A stretch of 64,000 nucleotides of DNA from Konateibacter massiliensis (GTDB lineage Bacteria; Bacillota; Clostridia; Lachnospirales; Lachnospiraceae), in NCBI RefSeq assembly GCF_900184995.1, contig NZ_LT860099.1, forward strand, positions 1,018,269 through 1,082,268, read 5' to 3'. Of this stretch, positions 52,323 to 60,478 are shown piece after piece. Numbering within the stretch: position 1 is the stretch's first letter; the number at the start of each line of letters is the position of its first letter. Both the position numbers and the translations under genes were made by a program. The notes below the pieces were generated by a model. It had not been told where the DNA came from, ran no database searches, and was given only the letters and a program-made list of their open reading frames with translations.

Positions 52323-53207
52323 TTAGCCTCTTGGATGAGCCTTTTTATATACTTCTCTTATCCTGTTATGGCTCATACTTGCATAAATCTGTGTTGTTGA
52401 TATATCGGAATGCCCCAGCATTTCCTGAACAGATTTCAAATCTGCACCATTCTCGACTAAATGCGCCGCAAACGAATGGCGAAGAGTATGTGGTGTAATA
52501 TCAGAATTAATTCCTGCCTTCTTTGCATAATGTTTAATCAGCTTCCAAAAGCCCTGCCTGCTCATCGCATTCCCGGAACAGTTCGTAAATAAAAGTGCGT
52601 TATTTTCGTCCTCCACAAGAAAACTTCTTGCATTTTTCAAGTAATTTTCCAGTGCTGTTTTTGCGCTCTTTCCAAACGGTATAATTCTTTCTTTATTTTT
52701 GTCATGGCAGATGATATAATCCATCTCCAAATTAATATCCGAACACTTTAACGAAATCAGTTCCGTCACACGGATACCGGTAGCATAAATCAATTCCAGC
52801 ATAGCCTTATCCCGCATTTCTTTCGGCGTCGTATTCTTTGCCTGGTTCAGCAGTAGATTTACTTCATTTACAGTCAGCACATCCGGCACCTTTTTTTCTA
52901 TCTTAGGGGCTTTCAGCAACTCTGAAATATCGCTGCGAACCTTGCCTTCTTTAAACAAGAAGTTAAAAAACGCCTTGATTGATGCAATATTTCTGGATAT
53001 GGTAGCGATAGCAAATCCCTTGCGCTCCAAATACAAAATATACGAATTCAAATTAGTAAAGGTCACCTTACTAATGTCCTCAATATTCTGTTGCTTAAAA
53101 TAAGCCTCCATTTTCCTCAAATCCCTTTGATAGGAAAGCTCTGTATTCCCCGTCGTTTTCTTAACATCATGTAAATACCCAATAAATGCTGCAATGTCTT
53201 GTTCCAT
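52323..53207 (-). CDS. XerD-like tyrosine recombinase
   Basis: 294 residues. N-terminal SAM-like core-binding domain (1-90, LHDVKKTTGNTELSYQRDLR) and catalytic domain with Arg in ATGIRVTELISLK, then HTLRHSFAAHLVENGADLKS for H-x-x-R, LGHSDISTTQIYA for His and the nucleophile Tyr. The length and motif spacing fit XerC/XerD chromosome-dimer resolvases, not an integrase with an arm-binding domain. Between SpoIIM and a convergent DAHP synthase gene; near spoIIM in other Firmicutes as well. Probably the cellular XerD. Confidence 0.9.
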   Translation of the reverse strand: MEQDIAAFIGYLHDVKKTTGNTELSYQRDLRKMEAYFKQQNIEDISKVTFTNLNSYILYLERKGFAIATISRNIASIKAFFNFLFKEGKVRSDISELLKAPKIEKKVPDVLTVNEVNLLLNQAKNTTPKEMRDKAMLELIYATGIRVTELISLKCSDINLEMDYIICHDKNKERIIPFGKSAKTALENYLKNARSFLVEDENNALLFTNCSGNAMSRQGFWKLIKHYAKKAGINSDITPHTLRHSFAAHLVENGADLKSVQEMLGHSDISTTQIYASMSHNRIREVYKKAHPRG

Positions 53208-53357
53208 GTTTGCCTCCTAATGAAGTAATCAGACATGACTGCATGTCCATTTGCTTCGAAAACTCAATGTAGAAAGATTTCCTTCCACATTTTTCCCTCA
53301 TAATTTTTTACCGAAATATTACAAATATATTATATAATTGTATTATAATAAGAAAAT

Positions 53358-53385
53358 GGCGTAAAATCAAACATAATTTTACGCC
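53358..53385 (-). terminator. Hairpin downstream of spoIIM
   Basis: GGCGTAAAAT-N8-ATTTTACGCC stem; on the minus strand CCATTTTCTT follows. It lies about 95 bp after the spoIIM stop codon, with another weaker inverted repeat (ACAACATA...TATGTTGT) at 53411-53452 in between. Confidence 0.6.
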
Positions 53386-53479
53386 TAAATGAGGGATTTC
53401 ATCAAAATCCACAACATATCGTAAGCTTTCTTTTTTTCCTACTATATGTTGTAATATTTTTCTAAAATTTTTATTAAAT

Positions 53480-54076
53480 TTATCCGTTCAAGTTCAACAA
53501 ACTGAGTACCCATTTTAACAAAAGCGGATTTATATAGCCTTCCAAAGCAGAACCAAATCCAATAGACAGGATACCAATCAGGAGAAACAAAACATATTGC
53601 AGCCAATTTTGTTTTTTCCATAACTTGTTATCCGTCATCTTCCTATTCACCAGCTTATCTGCATAAATAATAATGACGGGTATGTAGATCAAAAATTGTG
53701 GAAGTATCGCACCAAGTGATACCGCAATCCCCTTTATACCAAATTTCATGATTGCGACCGATAAAAAAACACCTCCGGAAAAGCCAAGCCAGACAAACAG
53801 AGCCATGATAACCGGGATCCCGATATTCGTAATTCCTAAAATGCCTATAATAAAAAACCATTTCAGGCGCTCTTCCAAAACATAAGTAAAAAGCTTGCTG
53901 TAATTAATCTGCGTATATCGGAAATGGAGCAGAAAATACTCTCCGAGCAGACCGACTCCCAATATATATGCTTTTCCAAAAATATTCGCAAATAAAATAC
54001 CTGCCAGAAAACCAATCATAAATAAAATAAAAAAGAATTTTTTATGGATTATTTTAATTTTTAGAATGACGCTCAC
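53480..54076 (-). CDS. spoIIM: Stage II sporulation protein M
   Basis: 198-residue membrane protein with about five hydrophobic helices. IIHKKFFFILFMIGFLAGIL begins the family; VWLGFSGGVFLSVAIMKFGI and LPQFLIYIPVIIIYADKLVN are conserved blocks. SpoIIM, with SpoIID and SpoIIP, drives septal peptidoglycan remodelling during engulfment. Its presence argues that the organism can sporulate or descended from a spore former. Between the Nudix and xerD-like genes on the same strand. Confidence 0.88.
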   Translation of the reverse strand: MSVILKIKIIHKKFFFILFMIGFLAGILFANIFGKAYILGVGLLGEYFLLHFRYTQINYSKLFTYVLEERLKWFFIIGILGITNIGIPVIMALFVWLGFSGGVFLSVAIMKFGIKGIAVSLGAILPQFLIYIPVIIIYADKLVNRKMTDNKLWKKQNWLQYVLFLLIGILSIGFGSALEGYINPLLLKWVLSLLNLNG

Positions 54077-54135
54077 CTAACTGAACATGCTGTTTATTCA
54101 TTATATGTCACAGCTATTCTTTAAATACCTTTGTC

Positions 54136-54672
54136 TTAGCAATATTTTATCTTATATGCCAATAGTGCTGATATTGTCTTCGCATCCTGAATTTCACCTG
54201 CAAATATCTTTTCACATAATGCTTCTATATCATAAGCCTCCACATCGATAAATTCGTCCTCATCCAGATTTTGACTTGTCTTCACTAAATTTTTCGCCAC
54301 AAATACATCAATTCTTTCATTGCAAAATGCTACTGTCGTTCTCAGCGAAATCAAAATTTCAAGATCTGCTGACTTGTGCCCCGTCTCCTCCTCAAGCTCC
54401 CTTCTCGCGCAATCTATCATAGGCTCCTCCACTGTGTCTAAGCCGCCTGCCGGAATTTCTATCGTAAATCTGTCAATCGCATTTCTATACTGCTTTACCA
54501 TCAAAATCTTTCCGTCCTCTGTCACCGGAACAACTGCCGCTGCACCCTTATGCCCGATAAAATCCCATTCTGCGACTGTTCCGTTTGGAATTTCCACATA
54601 GTCCTTGTAAAGATCTATAATCTTTCCGCTGTGTACCAATTCCCGTTTAATTCTTGTATATTTTTCTGCCAT
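54136..54672 (-). CDS. Nudix hydrolase, ADP-ribose pyrophosphatase type
   Basis: 178 residues. The Nudix box GGLDTVEEPMIDCARRELEE followed by ETGH matches G-x5-E-x7-R-E-U-x-E-E-x-G-U. The N terminus (HSGKIIDLYKDYVEIPNG) is typical of NudF/YqkG-type ADP-ribose pyrophosphatases, which hydrolyse ADP-ribose to AMP and ribose-5-phosphate. The placement upstream of spoIIM is also seen in other Firmicutes. Bracketed by repeat copy B upstream. Confidence 0.9.
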   Translation of the reverse strand: MAEKYTRIKRELVHSGKIIDLYKDYVEIPNGTVAEWDFIGHKGAAAVVPVTEDGKILMVKQYRNAIDRFTIEIPAGGLDTVEEPMIDCARRELEEETGHKSADLEILISLRTTVAFCNERIDVFVAKNLVKTSQNLDEDEFIDVEAYDIEALCEKIFAGEIQDAKTISALLAYKIKYC

Positions 54673-54689
54673 ATTGTTTCTCCCATCTT

Positions 54690-54798
54690 CTATGATATAA
54701 CAAAGTGCGAGCTCTTCTCACACTTCGCGCCCGCGCGGATTGCGAAACAACTACTTCCGCTCCGTGAGGCACGCATAAATAGTTTTTTATGATATAAA
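54690..54798 (+). repeat. Dispersed palindromic intergenic repeat, copy B
   Basis: TATGATATAACAAAGTGCGA, then CTCACACTTCGCGCCCGCG, CGGATTGCGAAACAACTACT, GTGAGGCACGCATAAATAG and a terminal TATGATATAAAAAA. The ends carry related TATGATATAA sequences. Best aligned with copy C at 60290. Confidence 0.8.
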
Positions 54799-54799
54799 A

Positions 54800-54834
54800 A
54801 AACCTTATAAACGCAACGTTTATAAGGTTTTTCT
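54800..54834 (-). terminator. Terminator downstream of rny
   Basis: AACCTTATAAACG-CAA-CGTTTATAAGGTT, perfect 13-bp stem, with T runs on both sides, 30 bp after the rny stop codon. Confidence 0.85.
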
Positions 54835-54863
54835 ACCATTCATTTCAAATCCATGCAAAGTAC

Positions 54864-56426
54864 TTACTTTGCGTAATCAATTACTCGTGATTCACGAATT
54901 ACATTGACTTTAATCTGACCAGGATACTCCAATTCAGTTTCAATCTGTTTTGAAATATCTCTTGCCATAAGTACCATATCTGCATCGGTTACTTGTTCTG
55001 GAACTACCATAATACGAATCTCTCTTCCAGCCTGAATTGCAAAAGACTTATCAACGCCTTTGTATGCATTGGAAATATCTTCCAGTTGTTTCAATCTGTT
55101 TGTATACGTTTCCAGTGTTTCCCTTCTTGCACCCGGTCTCGCAGCAGAAATTGTATCTGCAGCTTGTACAATACATGCAATCAGTGATTCTGGCTCAACG
55201 TCACCATGATGTGATTCTACTGCATTAATAACAGTCGGTGATTCTTTGTATTTTCTACATAAGTCAACACCCAATTGAATATGTGATCCTTCCATTTCAT
55301 GATCCACAGCTTTACCGATATCATGCAGTAAACCTGCTCTCTTTGCCAATCTGATATCAACACCAATTTCGGCTGCCAATAATCCTGACAAGTGTGCTAC
55401 TTCGATGGAATGCTTCAATGCATTCTGTCCATAGCTTGTTCTAAATCTCATCTTACCAAGTAACTTGATAAGCTCCGGATGGATTCCATGAACTCCAACC
55501 TCCAGCGTTGCCGCCTCTCCCTCTTCACGCATCATCACTTCCACTTCTTTTTGAGCTTTATCAACCATCTCTTCAATTCTTGCCGGATGAATACGTCCGT
55601 CAACAATAAGTTTTTCAAGTGCGATTCTCGCAACTTCTCTCCTAATCGGATCAAAGCCTGATAAAATAACTGCTTCAGGAGTATCGTCAATAATTAAATC
55701 AACCCCTGTCATAGTCTCTAAAGTACGGATATTTCTACCTTCTCTACCTATAATTCTACCCTTCATTTCATCATTCGGGAGTTGAACTACAGATATTGTA
55801 GTTTCAGCTACATGATCAGCAGCACATTTCTGAATTGCTGTTACTACATACTCTTTTGCTTTTTTGTTTGCTTCTTCTTTCGCTCTGCTCTCTAATTCTT
55901 TAATTAGTTTCGCAGTGTCATGTTTCACTTCATCTTCAACTGTTTTCAAAAGATATTCTTTTGCTTGTTCGGAGGTAAGTCCAGAGATTCTTTCTAGTTC
56001 CTGTACCCTTTTTTCATGAAGTTCTTCAACTTCCTGCTTTTGCTTACTCAGTGATTCTTCTTTTGCTGTAAATCCACTTTCTCTTTTCTCAATGGCTTCC
56101 GCCTTTTTATCTAAAGCTTCTTCCTTAGATAAAACTCGTCTTTCGTAACGCTGTAATTCAGCTCGTCTCTCTTTCGATTCTCGTTCAAACTCATTTTTTG
56201 CTTTGAGTGATTCTTCTTTCGCTTCGAGTAAAGCTTCACGTTTCTTTGTTTCAGCGGTCTTAATTGCTTCATCTATTATTTCTCTCGATTTTTCTTCCGC
56301 ATCTCCTAACTTCTTTTCAACAACTTTTTTGCGATAGGAAACTGCAGCAAACCAAGTAATAGGGACAGCCACAACAAGTGTGAGCACGAGGGTCACAGCT
56401 ATTGCAATAATAGCAAATATTGACAC
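54864..56426 (-). CDS. rny: Ribonuclease Y
   Basis: 520 residues. An N-terminal membrane helix (about 3-26), a long charged coiled coil (about 35-190), a KH domain containing the [14 protein letters not shown] loop (about 230), and an HD domain with [17 protein letters not shown] (about 365). Membrane-bound endoribonuclease that starts mRNA decay in many Firmicutes. The start codon is GTG, preceded by AAGGAGGTGCTCCT. Upstream are recX and recA on the same strand, separated by about 150 bp. Confidence 0.97.
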   Translation of the reverse strand: MSIFAIIAIAVTLVLTLVVAVPITWFAAVSYRKKVVEKKLGDAEEKSREIIDEAIKTAETKKREALLEAKEESLKAKNEFERESKERRAELQRYERRVLSKEEALDKKAEAIEKRESGFTAKEESLSKQKQEVEELHEKRVQELERISGLTSEQAKEYLLKTVEDEVKHDTAKLIKELESRAKEEANKKAKEYVVTAIQKCAADHVAETTISVVQLPNDEMKGRIIGREGRNIRTLETMTGVDLIIDDTPEAVILSGFDPIRREVARIALEKLIVDGRIHPARIEEMVDKAQKEVEVMMREEGEAATLEVGVHGIHPELIKLLGKMRFRTSYGQNALKHSIEVAHLSGLLAAEIGVDIRLAKRAGLLHDIGKAVDHEMEGSHIQLGVDLCRKYKESPTVINAVESHHGDVEPESLIACIVQAADTISAARPGARRETLETYTNRLKQLEDISNAYKGVDKSFAIQAGREIRIMVVPEQVTDADMVLMARDISKQIETELEYPGQIKVNVIRESRVIDYAK

Positions 56427-56576
56427 AGGAGCACCTCCTTATTTAATTTTCATTGTACAAAATACAATACTTAAATTTTATACTGTTTTAGACATTATGT
56501 CAAGTATACACTACTTTTTTTATCATTTTTCATCTGTATTTTTGTGAATAATTATGCATTACTTTTTATATTATCT

Positions 56577-57185
56577 CTATTCTTCTTTTTTTAGCGCTTC
56601 TATTGCTTCGTCTATTTCATCGTATTTAAAACCTTTTCTACATAAATACATATATAATTTTCTTATTTGATTTTGATCTGCTTCGTTTATATTTGTAATT
56701 TTTTTCTTGATTAATTTTATGATTACCTCTACTTCGCTCTCATCCCTGTCTTCATAAACCTGTTTGATTAATTCCTTTGAAATTCCCTTTTGGCGAAGCT
56801 CAGATGTAATTTCCATTTTACTTTTGTACTTGCTCTTATAGCCGATATACCGCTCTGCATACCGTTCATCATTGATATAGTGATACCCTTTTACATACGC
56901 AATCGCCTGCTCTATAATGTCTTCCGGGTAAAATCCTTCTTTTAACTTGTTACGAAGCTCCTGCTCTGTTTTATCCATTTTTTTGAGTAAATATAAGGTT
57001 CTTCGCTTCGCACGCTTTAATATAACTTCATTTTTGATACTGAAATAGTCCTCTTCGGCAAGCTCTGTATTCAATTCAATTTTAAAAGAATGCAGCTCGC
57101 CTTTGTATAACACAAAAGCGAACTGCTCATCCAAATATATTTTGTATCTGCCCTTTGTATATTCTTCAATTGCAGTAACTAACAT
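56577..57185 (-). CDS. recX: Regulatory protein RecX
   Basis: 202 residues made of three-helix repeats: TLYLLKKMDKTEQELRNKLK, then YVKGYHYINDERYAERYIGY, then SKMEITSELRQKGISKELIK are the conserved repeat blocks. RecX inhibits or modulates RecA filaments. The start codon overlaps the recA stop codon by one base, so the two are translationally coupled and share SOS control. Confidence 0.93.
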   Translation of the reverse strand: MLVTAIEEYTKGRYKIYLDEQFAFVLYKGELHSFKIELNTELAEEDYFSIKNEVILKRAKRRTLYLLKKMDKTEQELRNKLKEGFYPEDIIEQAIAYVKGYHYINDERYAERYIGYKSKYKSKMEITSELRQKGISKELIKQVYEDRDESEVEVIIKLIKKKITNINEADQNQIRKLYMYLCRKGFKYDEIDEAIEALKKEE

Positions 57186-58285
57186 TATTCTTCCTCTTGT
57201 CCCGGTGCTGCCTCTTCTGCCTTTTCAGCCTTACATGCCTTCGCAGTCTTCTCTGCTTTGCCGCCCTTTTTATCTTTCTCTTCCGGGCCTCCGCCGATGC
57301 CATACTGCTCTCTTACCTTCCGTTCCACTTCCTCCATAATCTCCTTGTGTTCTTTCAGGAAATTCTTGGAGTTCTCACGGCCCTGACCAATCTTTTCGCC
57401 TTCATATGCATACCAAGCACCGCTCTTATTCACAACTCCGATATTAGCTGCCAAATCCAGTATATCTCCTTCTCTTGAGATACCCTCACCGAACATAATA
57501 TCAAACTCTGCTTCCTTAAACGGAGGTGCCACCTTATTCTTTACTACCTTCACTCTTGTATGGTTACCGATAACCTCTCCTCCCTGCTTCAGTGTCTCTG
57601 TTCTTCTTACATCCAGTCGGATGGAGGAATAAAATTTCAACGCACGGCCTCCTGTCGTCGTCTCCGGATTTCCAAACATAACACCAATTTTTTCTCTCAA
57701 CTGATTAATGAAAATAACCGTACAATTTGATTTGCTAATGATACTGGTCAGCTTTCGGAGAGCCTGAGACATCAGTCTCGCCTGTAAACCAACATGGGAA
57801 TCTCCCATATCACCATCGATTTCAGCCTTCGGTACCAATGCCGCAACGGAGTCTACAATTACAATGTCAATTGCTCCGGAGCGAACCATCGTCTCGGTTA
57901 TCTCCAAAGCCTGCTCTCCGTTATCCGGCTGTGATATGTACAGATTATCTATATCAACTCCGATATTCTTCGCATACGCTGGGTCTAACGCGTGTTCTGC
58001 ATCTATAAAACCGGCAATACCACCTCTTTTCTGAACCTCTGCAACCATATGGAGTGCAACGGTTGTCTTACCGCTGGATTCCGGACCATAAACCTCAATC
58101 ACTCTTCCCTTGGGAATTCCGCCCACACCAAGTGCTATATCTAAGCTTAATGAGCCGGTAGGTACAGCTTCTACATTCATCGTGGCTCCTGCATCGCCAA
58201 GCTTCATGACCGCCCCCTTGCCATAACTCTTCTCAATATTTGCTAATGCCGCATCTAATGCTTTCATTTTTTCTTCTTTTACCAT
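57185..58285 (-). CDS. recA: Recombinase RecA
   Basis: 366 residues. Walker [14 protein letters not shown] (about 72), the catalytic Glu of MAW motif, DNA loop L1 (about 160-170, [11 protein letters not shown]), L2 region and [20 protein letters not shown]. The C-terminal tail after residue 330 is unusually rich in Lys, Ala and Glu ([20 protein letters not shown]), longer than in E. coli and probably regulatory. Start follows AAAGGAGAACATC. A perfect LexA box lies 17 bp upstream of the start codon and recX follows. Confidence 0.98.
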   Translation of the reverse strand: MVKEEKMKALDAALANIEKSYGKGAVMKLGDAGATMNVEAVPTGSLSLDIALGVGGIPKGRVIEVYGPESSGKTTVALHMVAEVQKRGGIAGFIDAEHALDPAYAKNIGVDIDNLYISQPDNGEQALEITETMVRSGAIDIVIVDSVAALVPKAEIDGDMGDSHVGLQARLMSQALRKLTSIISKSNCTVIFINQLREKIGVMFGNPETTTGGRALKFYSSIRLDVRRTETLKQGGEVIGNHTRVKVVKNKVAPPFKEAEFDIMFGEGISREGDILDLAANIGVVNKSGAWYAYEGEKIGQGRENSKNFLKEHKEIMEEVERKVREQYGIGGGPEEKDKKGGKAEKTAKACKAEKAEEAAPGQEEE

Positions 58286-58301
58286 GATGTTCTCCTTTAT
58301 G

Positions 58302-58315
58302 CGAACCTATGTTCG
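58302..58315. promoter_or_regulatory. LexA (DinR-type) operator of recA
   Basis: CGAACCTATGTTCG matches the Firmicute SOS box CGAAC-N4-GTTCG exactly. Located between the -10 box and the recA ribosome-binding site. Confidence 0.92.
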
Positions 58316-58328
58316 TTTTATTACTATA

Positions 58329-58357
58329 ATATTATTATAATATTGTCCGCTTGTCAA
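58329..58357 (-). promoter_or_regulatory. Sigma-A-type promoter of recA
   Basis: Minus strand TTGACA at 58352-58357, 17-bp spacer, TAATAT at 58329-58334; the LexA box starts about 14 bp downstream. Confidence 0.75.
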
Positions 58358-59415
58358 TCCTTTTTGACATTTAAAATTAATTCAGGGATTTTTGAATGTA
58401 AATCGAAAGATATGATAGGAAATAAGAATATAAATTTGATACAAAAGATGATTGCGGCTAACGCCCAGAATATACCGCGGACCGTTAACCGCCTCATAAA
58501 GAATGTTAGACGGAAGGAACAGCGGTTTTTTCAAATATAAGCTCCATACTAATACCCTCCCCTTTGCTTTCTGCGACGCAGAAAACAGAAATATAATATT
58601 TCCAGTAGCTTAAATAGATTGAAAATTTGAAGCCCCACATTATTTGAAATATCCTCCTCTTTAGTACTCCCCCTACTCAATCAGATAAATATTCCATATG
58701 GACACTCCCCTGCACCAACTTTGGTGATTTTAAAAAGCTTTACATACTTCAACAACTATGCCGGTATCATTGGTGCTTTTTGATAAGTATAAAACCTACT
58801 AGATTTATTAATACCTAATTAGAATTCAAACGACAAACTTTTAACTCCTCTATCGGGGGATTTTTAAAGATTACCGTATCACATAATTGTCGGATTAGAA
58901 AACAAAAAACTCTTTATGTAAGCTGATTTGTTTTGCAAATTAGATTTCATACGACACCTTTTTGCAAACATATCTTAATTATAGTACCATAACACTAATA
59001 TAATTGCAACTATTTTTTTATAATTTTTTGTTTTTTTTTATTTTTTCTCACTTTTCTAACCCTTAAGTCTAATTGACTCGTTTTTTGTCGTAATTCACAC
59101 ATTATATCTCTTTTGTAGATATAATTCATATAATATCAATCAATAGTCCTTCCCCCTCTCAAATAAAATAACAGTTTTCTCCACGCAAAATAAAAACCAT
59201 CTCCTCTATTCTGTTGTTAAAGTTTGAAAATTCGGCTGAAACGCCATTTGAAAAAGACAGGTAAACAGATATTTACCTTTGCTGTATTTTTATACTATCA
59301 CAGGTTTTAAAAATATGCAACGATATGTTATAATTTATGTTATCAAAAGTAAAACCTGCTTCTGATAATGACATGACTGAAGTGTTACTATTTACATAAA
59401 GAAAGGACTATAACC
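58358..59415. other. Gene-poor AT-rich intergenic region
   Basis: About 1 kb without a convincing gene. A 65-codon plus-strand frame (58343-58540) and an opposing 47-codon minus-strand frame (MRRLTVRGIFWALAAIIFCI onward, hydrophobic) both lack ribosome-binding sites. Two 19-bp direct repeats, AATTAGAATTCAAACGACA (58817) and AATTAGATTTCATACGACA (58938), are 121 bp apart, and a TGTCGT occurs again at 59086. No RNA gene was recognised. Confidence 0.55.
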
Positions 59416-59694
59416 ATGAAACTGCTCACTTATTCTCTTATCCTATATTTTGCTATTTTAAATATTTCAGGTTTCCTGTCAATGGCAATTGACAAATATA
59501 AGGCAAAAAAACAGCTTTGGAGGATTCCGGAAAAGACTTTATTTTTACTCGCCATACTTGGCGGCAGCATTGGCTCCTACTGCGGCATGTATGTGTTTCA
59601 CCATAAAACCAAGCATAAATCCTTTTTGATCGGAATCCCCTTTATTTTGACTGTACAGCTCATACTTGCTATCTGGGTGTACAGCAAGTTGTAA
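59416..59694 (+). CDS. DUF1294 membrane protein
   Basis: 92 residues with about three hydrophobic helices. The family block SMAIDKYKAKKQLWRIPEKT followed by LFLLAILGGSIGSYCGMYVF and HHKTKHKSF is characteristic of DUF1294. AAAGGACTATAACC precedes the ATG. Function unknown. Monocistronic and convergent with the DUF4256 gene (17-bp gap). Confidence 0.9.
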   Translation: MKLLTYSLILYFAILNISGFLSMAIDKYKAKKQLWRIPEKTLFLLAILGGSIGSYCGMYVFHHKTKHKSFLIGIPFILTVQLILAIWVYSKL

Positions 59695-59711
59695 AAGCAA
59701 TTTTTCTATTC

Positions 59712-60275
59712 TTAAACCCGAAGCAGACCGCGAAATCCTCTTGATCCATAGTAGCTTTCGGCTCCGTTATGATAGACAAAAACAGTATCATAACGATAAT
59801 CACAGAAAATGGCACCGCCGAGCTTTCTGATATTGGCGGGTGTCTGTACCCAGCTTGATGTTTTCTTATCAAAACCTTCAAGCTTCTGTAAGTTTCGGTA
59901 CTGCTCCTCCGTCAAAAGCTCAATTCCCATCTCTTTTGCCATATCGACAGCGTTGTTACCCGGCTTATGCTCTTTTCTTGACTCTAAGGCTTCCCTGTCA
60001 TAGCAGATGCTTCTTCGTCCCTTAGGACTTTCGGCTGAGCAATCATAAAAGATATATTCCCCTGTCTCAGAATCATAGGCAGCCACATCCGGTTCCCCTC
60101 CTGTTTCTTCCATCTCATTCAGGGAATACAGCTTTTGACTATCTGACTGCAATCTTTCCTGTACTTTGTCCCATTCCATTCCTTCATGGCGATTCATGTT
60201 TTTCTCAAAGCGGTTTTTTAGTGTTTCCAACAGCTTTTCACTTTGTTTGGGCAGTAACTTTTTTTCCTTCTCCAT
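59712..60275 (-). CDS. DUF4256 protein
   Basis: 187 residues, soluble. LLETLKNRFEKNMNRHEGME, later GGEPDVAAYDSETGEYIFYD followed by CSAESPKGRRSICYDREAL, and a C-terminal GGAIFCDYRYDTVFVYHNGA match DUF4256. The start at 60275 follows CAAGGAGGTTTTGCAA. An upstream in-frame ATG would translate repeat copy C and is rejected. No function known; sometimes found in single copy in Firmicutes and Bacteroidetes. Confidence 0.88.
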   Translation of the reverse strand: MEKEKKLLPKQSEKLLETLKNRFEKNMNRHEGMEWDKVQERLQSDSQKLYSLNEMEETGGEPDVAAYDSETGEYIFYDCSAESPKGRRSICYDREALESRKEHKPGNNAVDMAKEMGIELLTEEQYRNLQKLEGFDKKTSSWVQTPANIRKLGGAIFCDYRYDTVFVYHNGAESYYGSRGFRGLLRV

Positions 60276-60289
60276 TTGCAAAACCTCCT

Positions 60290-60424
60290 TGTGATATAAG
60301 AAAGTGTGAGCTTTGCTCACACTTCGCGCCCGAGCGGGTTGCAAAGCAACTACTTCTACTCCGCGAGGTGCGCATAAATATTTTTTATATGATAGGAAAT
60401 TCGAAGGAATTTCCTATCATATGA
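60290..60424 (+). repeat. Dispersed palindromic intergenic repeat, copy C
   Basis: The most complete copy: TGATATAAGAAAGTGTGAGC, then TTTGCTCACACTTCGCGCCC, GAGCGGGTTGCAAAGCAAC, CGCGAGGTGCGCATAAATAT and the palindrome ATGATAGGAAATTCGAAG to GAATTTCCTATCAT. AAGTGTGAGC-TTT-GCTCACACTT is a perfect hairpin. Confidence 0.85.
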
Positions 60425-60429
60425 AATAC

Positions 60430-60453
60430 GAGCAGACTTTTTCAAGTCTGCTC
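60430..60453. terminator. Terminator downstream of aspS
   Basis: GAGCAGACTT-TTTC-AAGTCTGCTC hairpin 26 bp after the aspS stop codon; only a short T-rich tract follows. Confidence 0.65.
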
Positions 60454-60478
60454 TAAGTCTGTTCCAAGCTGTAATTTT

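Noticed and set aside
52323-53207. XerD-like gene as integrase of a second mobile element
   Set aside because: Its length, spacing of catalytic motifs and neighbours (spoIIM, Nudix) fit the chromosomal XerD; no att repeats or cargo were seen.
58343-58540. 65-codon ORF after recA, and an opposing small hydrophobic ORF
   Set aside because: Neither has a ribosome-binding site, the two overlap in opposite directions, and the first overlaps the recA promoter.
59712-60344. Longer DUF4256 ORF starting at 60344
   Set aside because: The extra N terminus is translated repeat copy C; the reverse strand frame of copy D gives nearly the same peptide at an unrelated place, and a clear ribosome-binding site precedes 60275.
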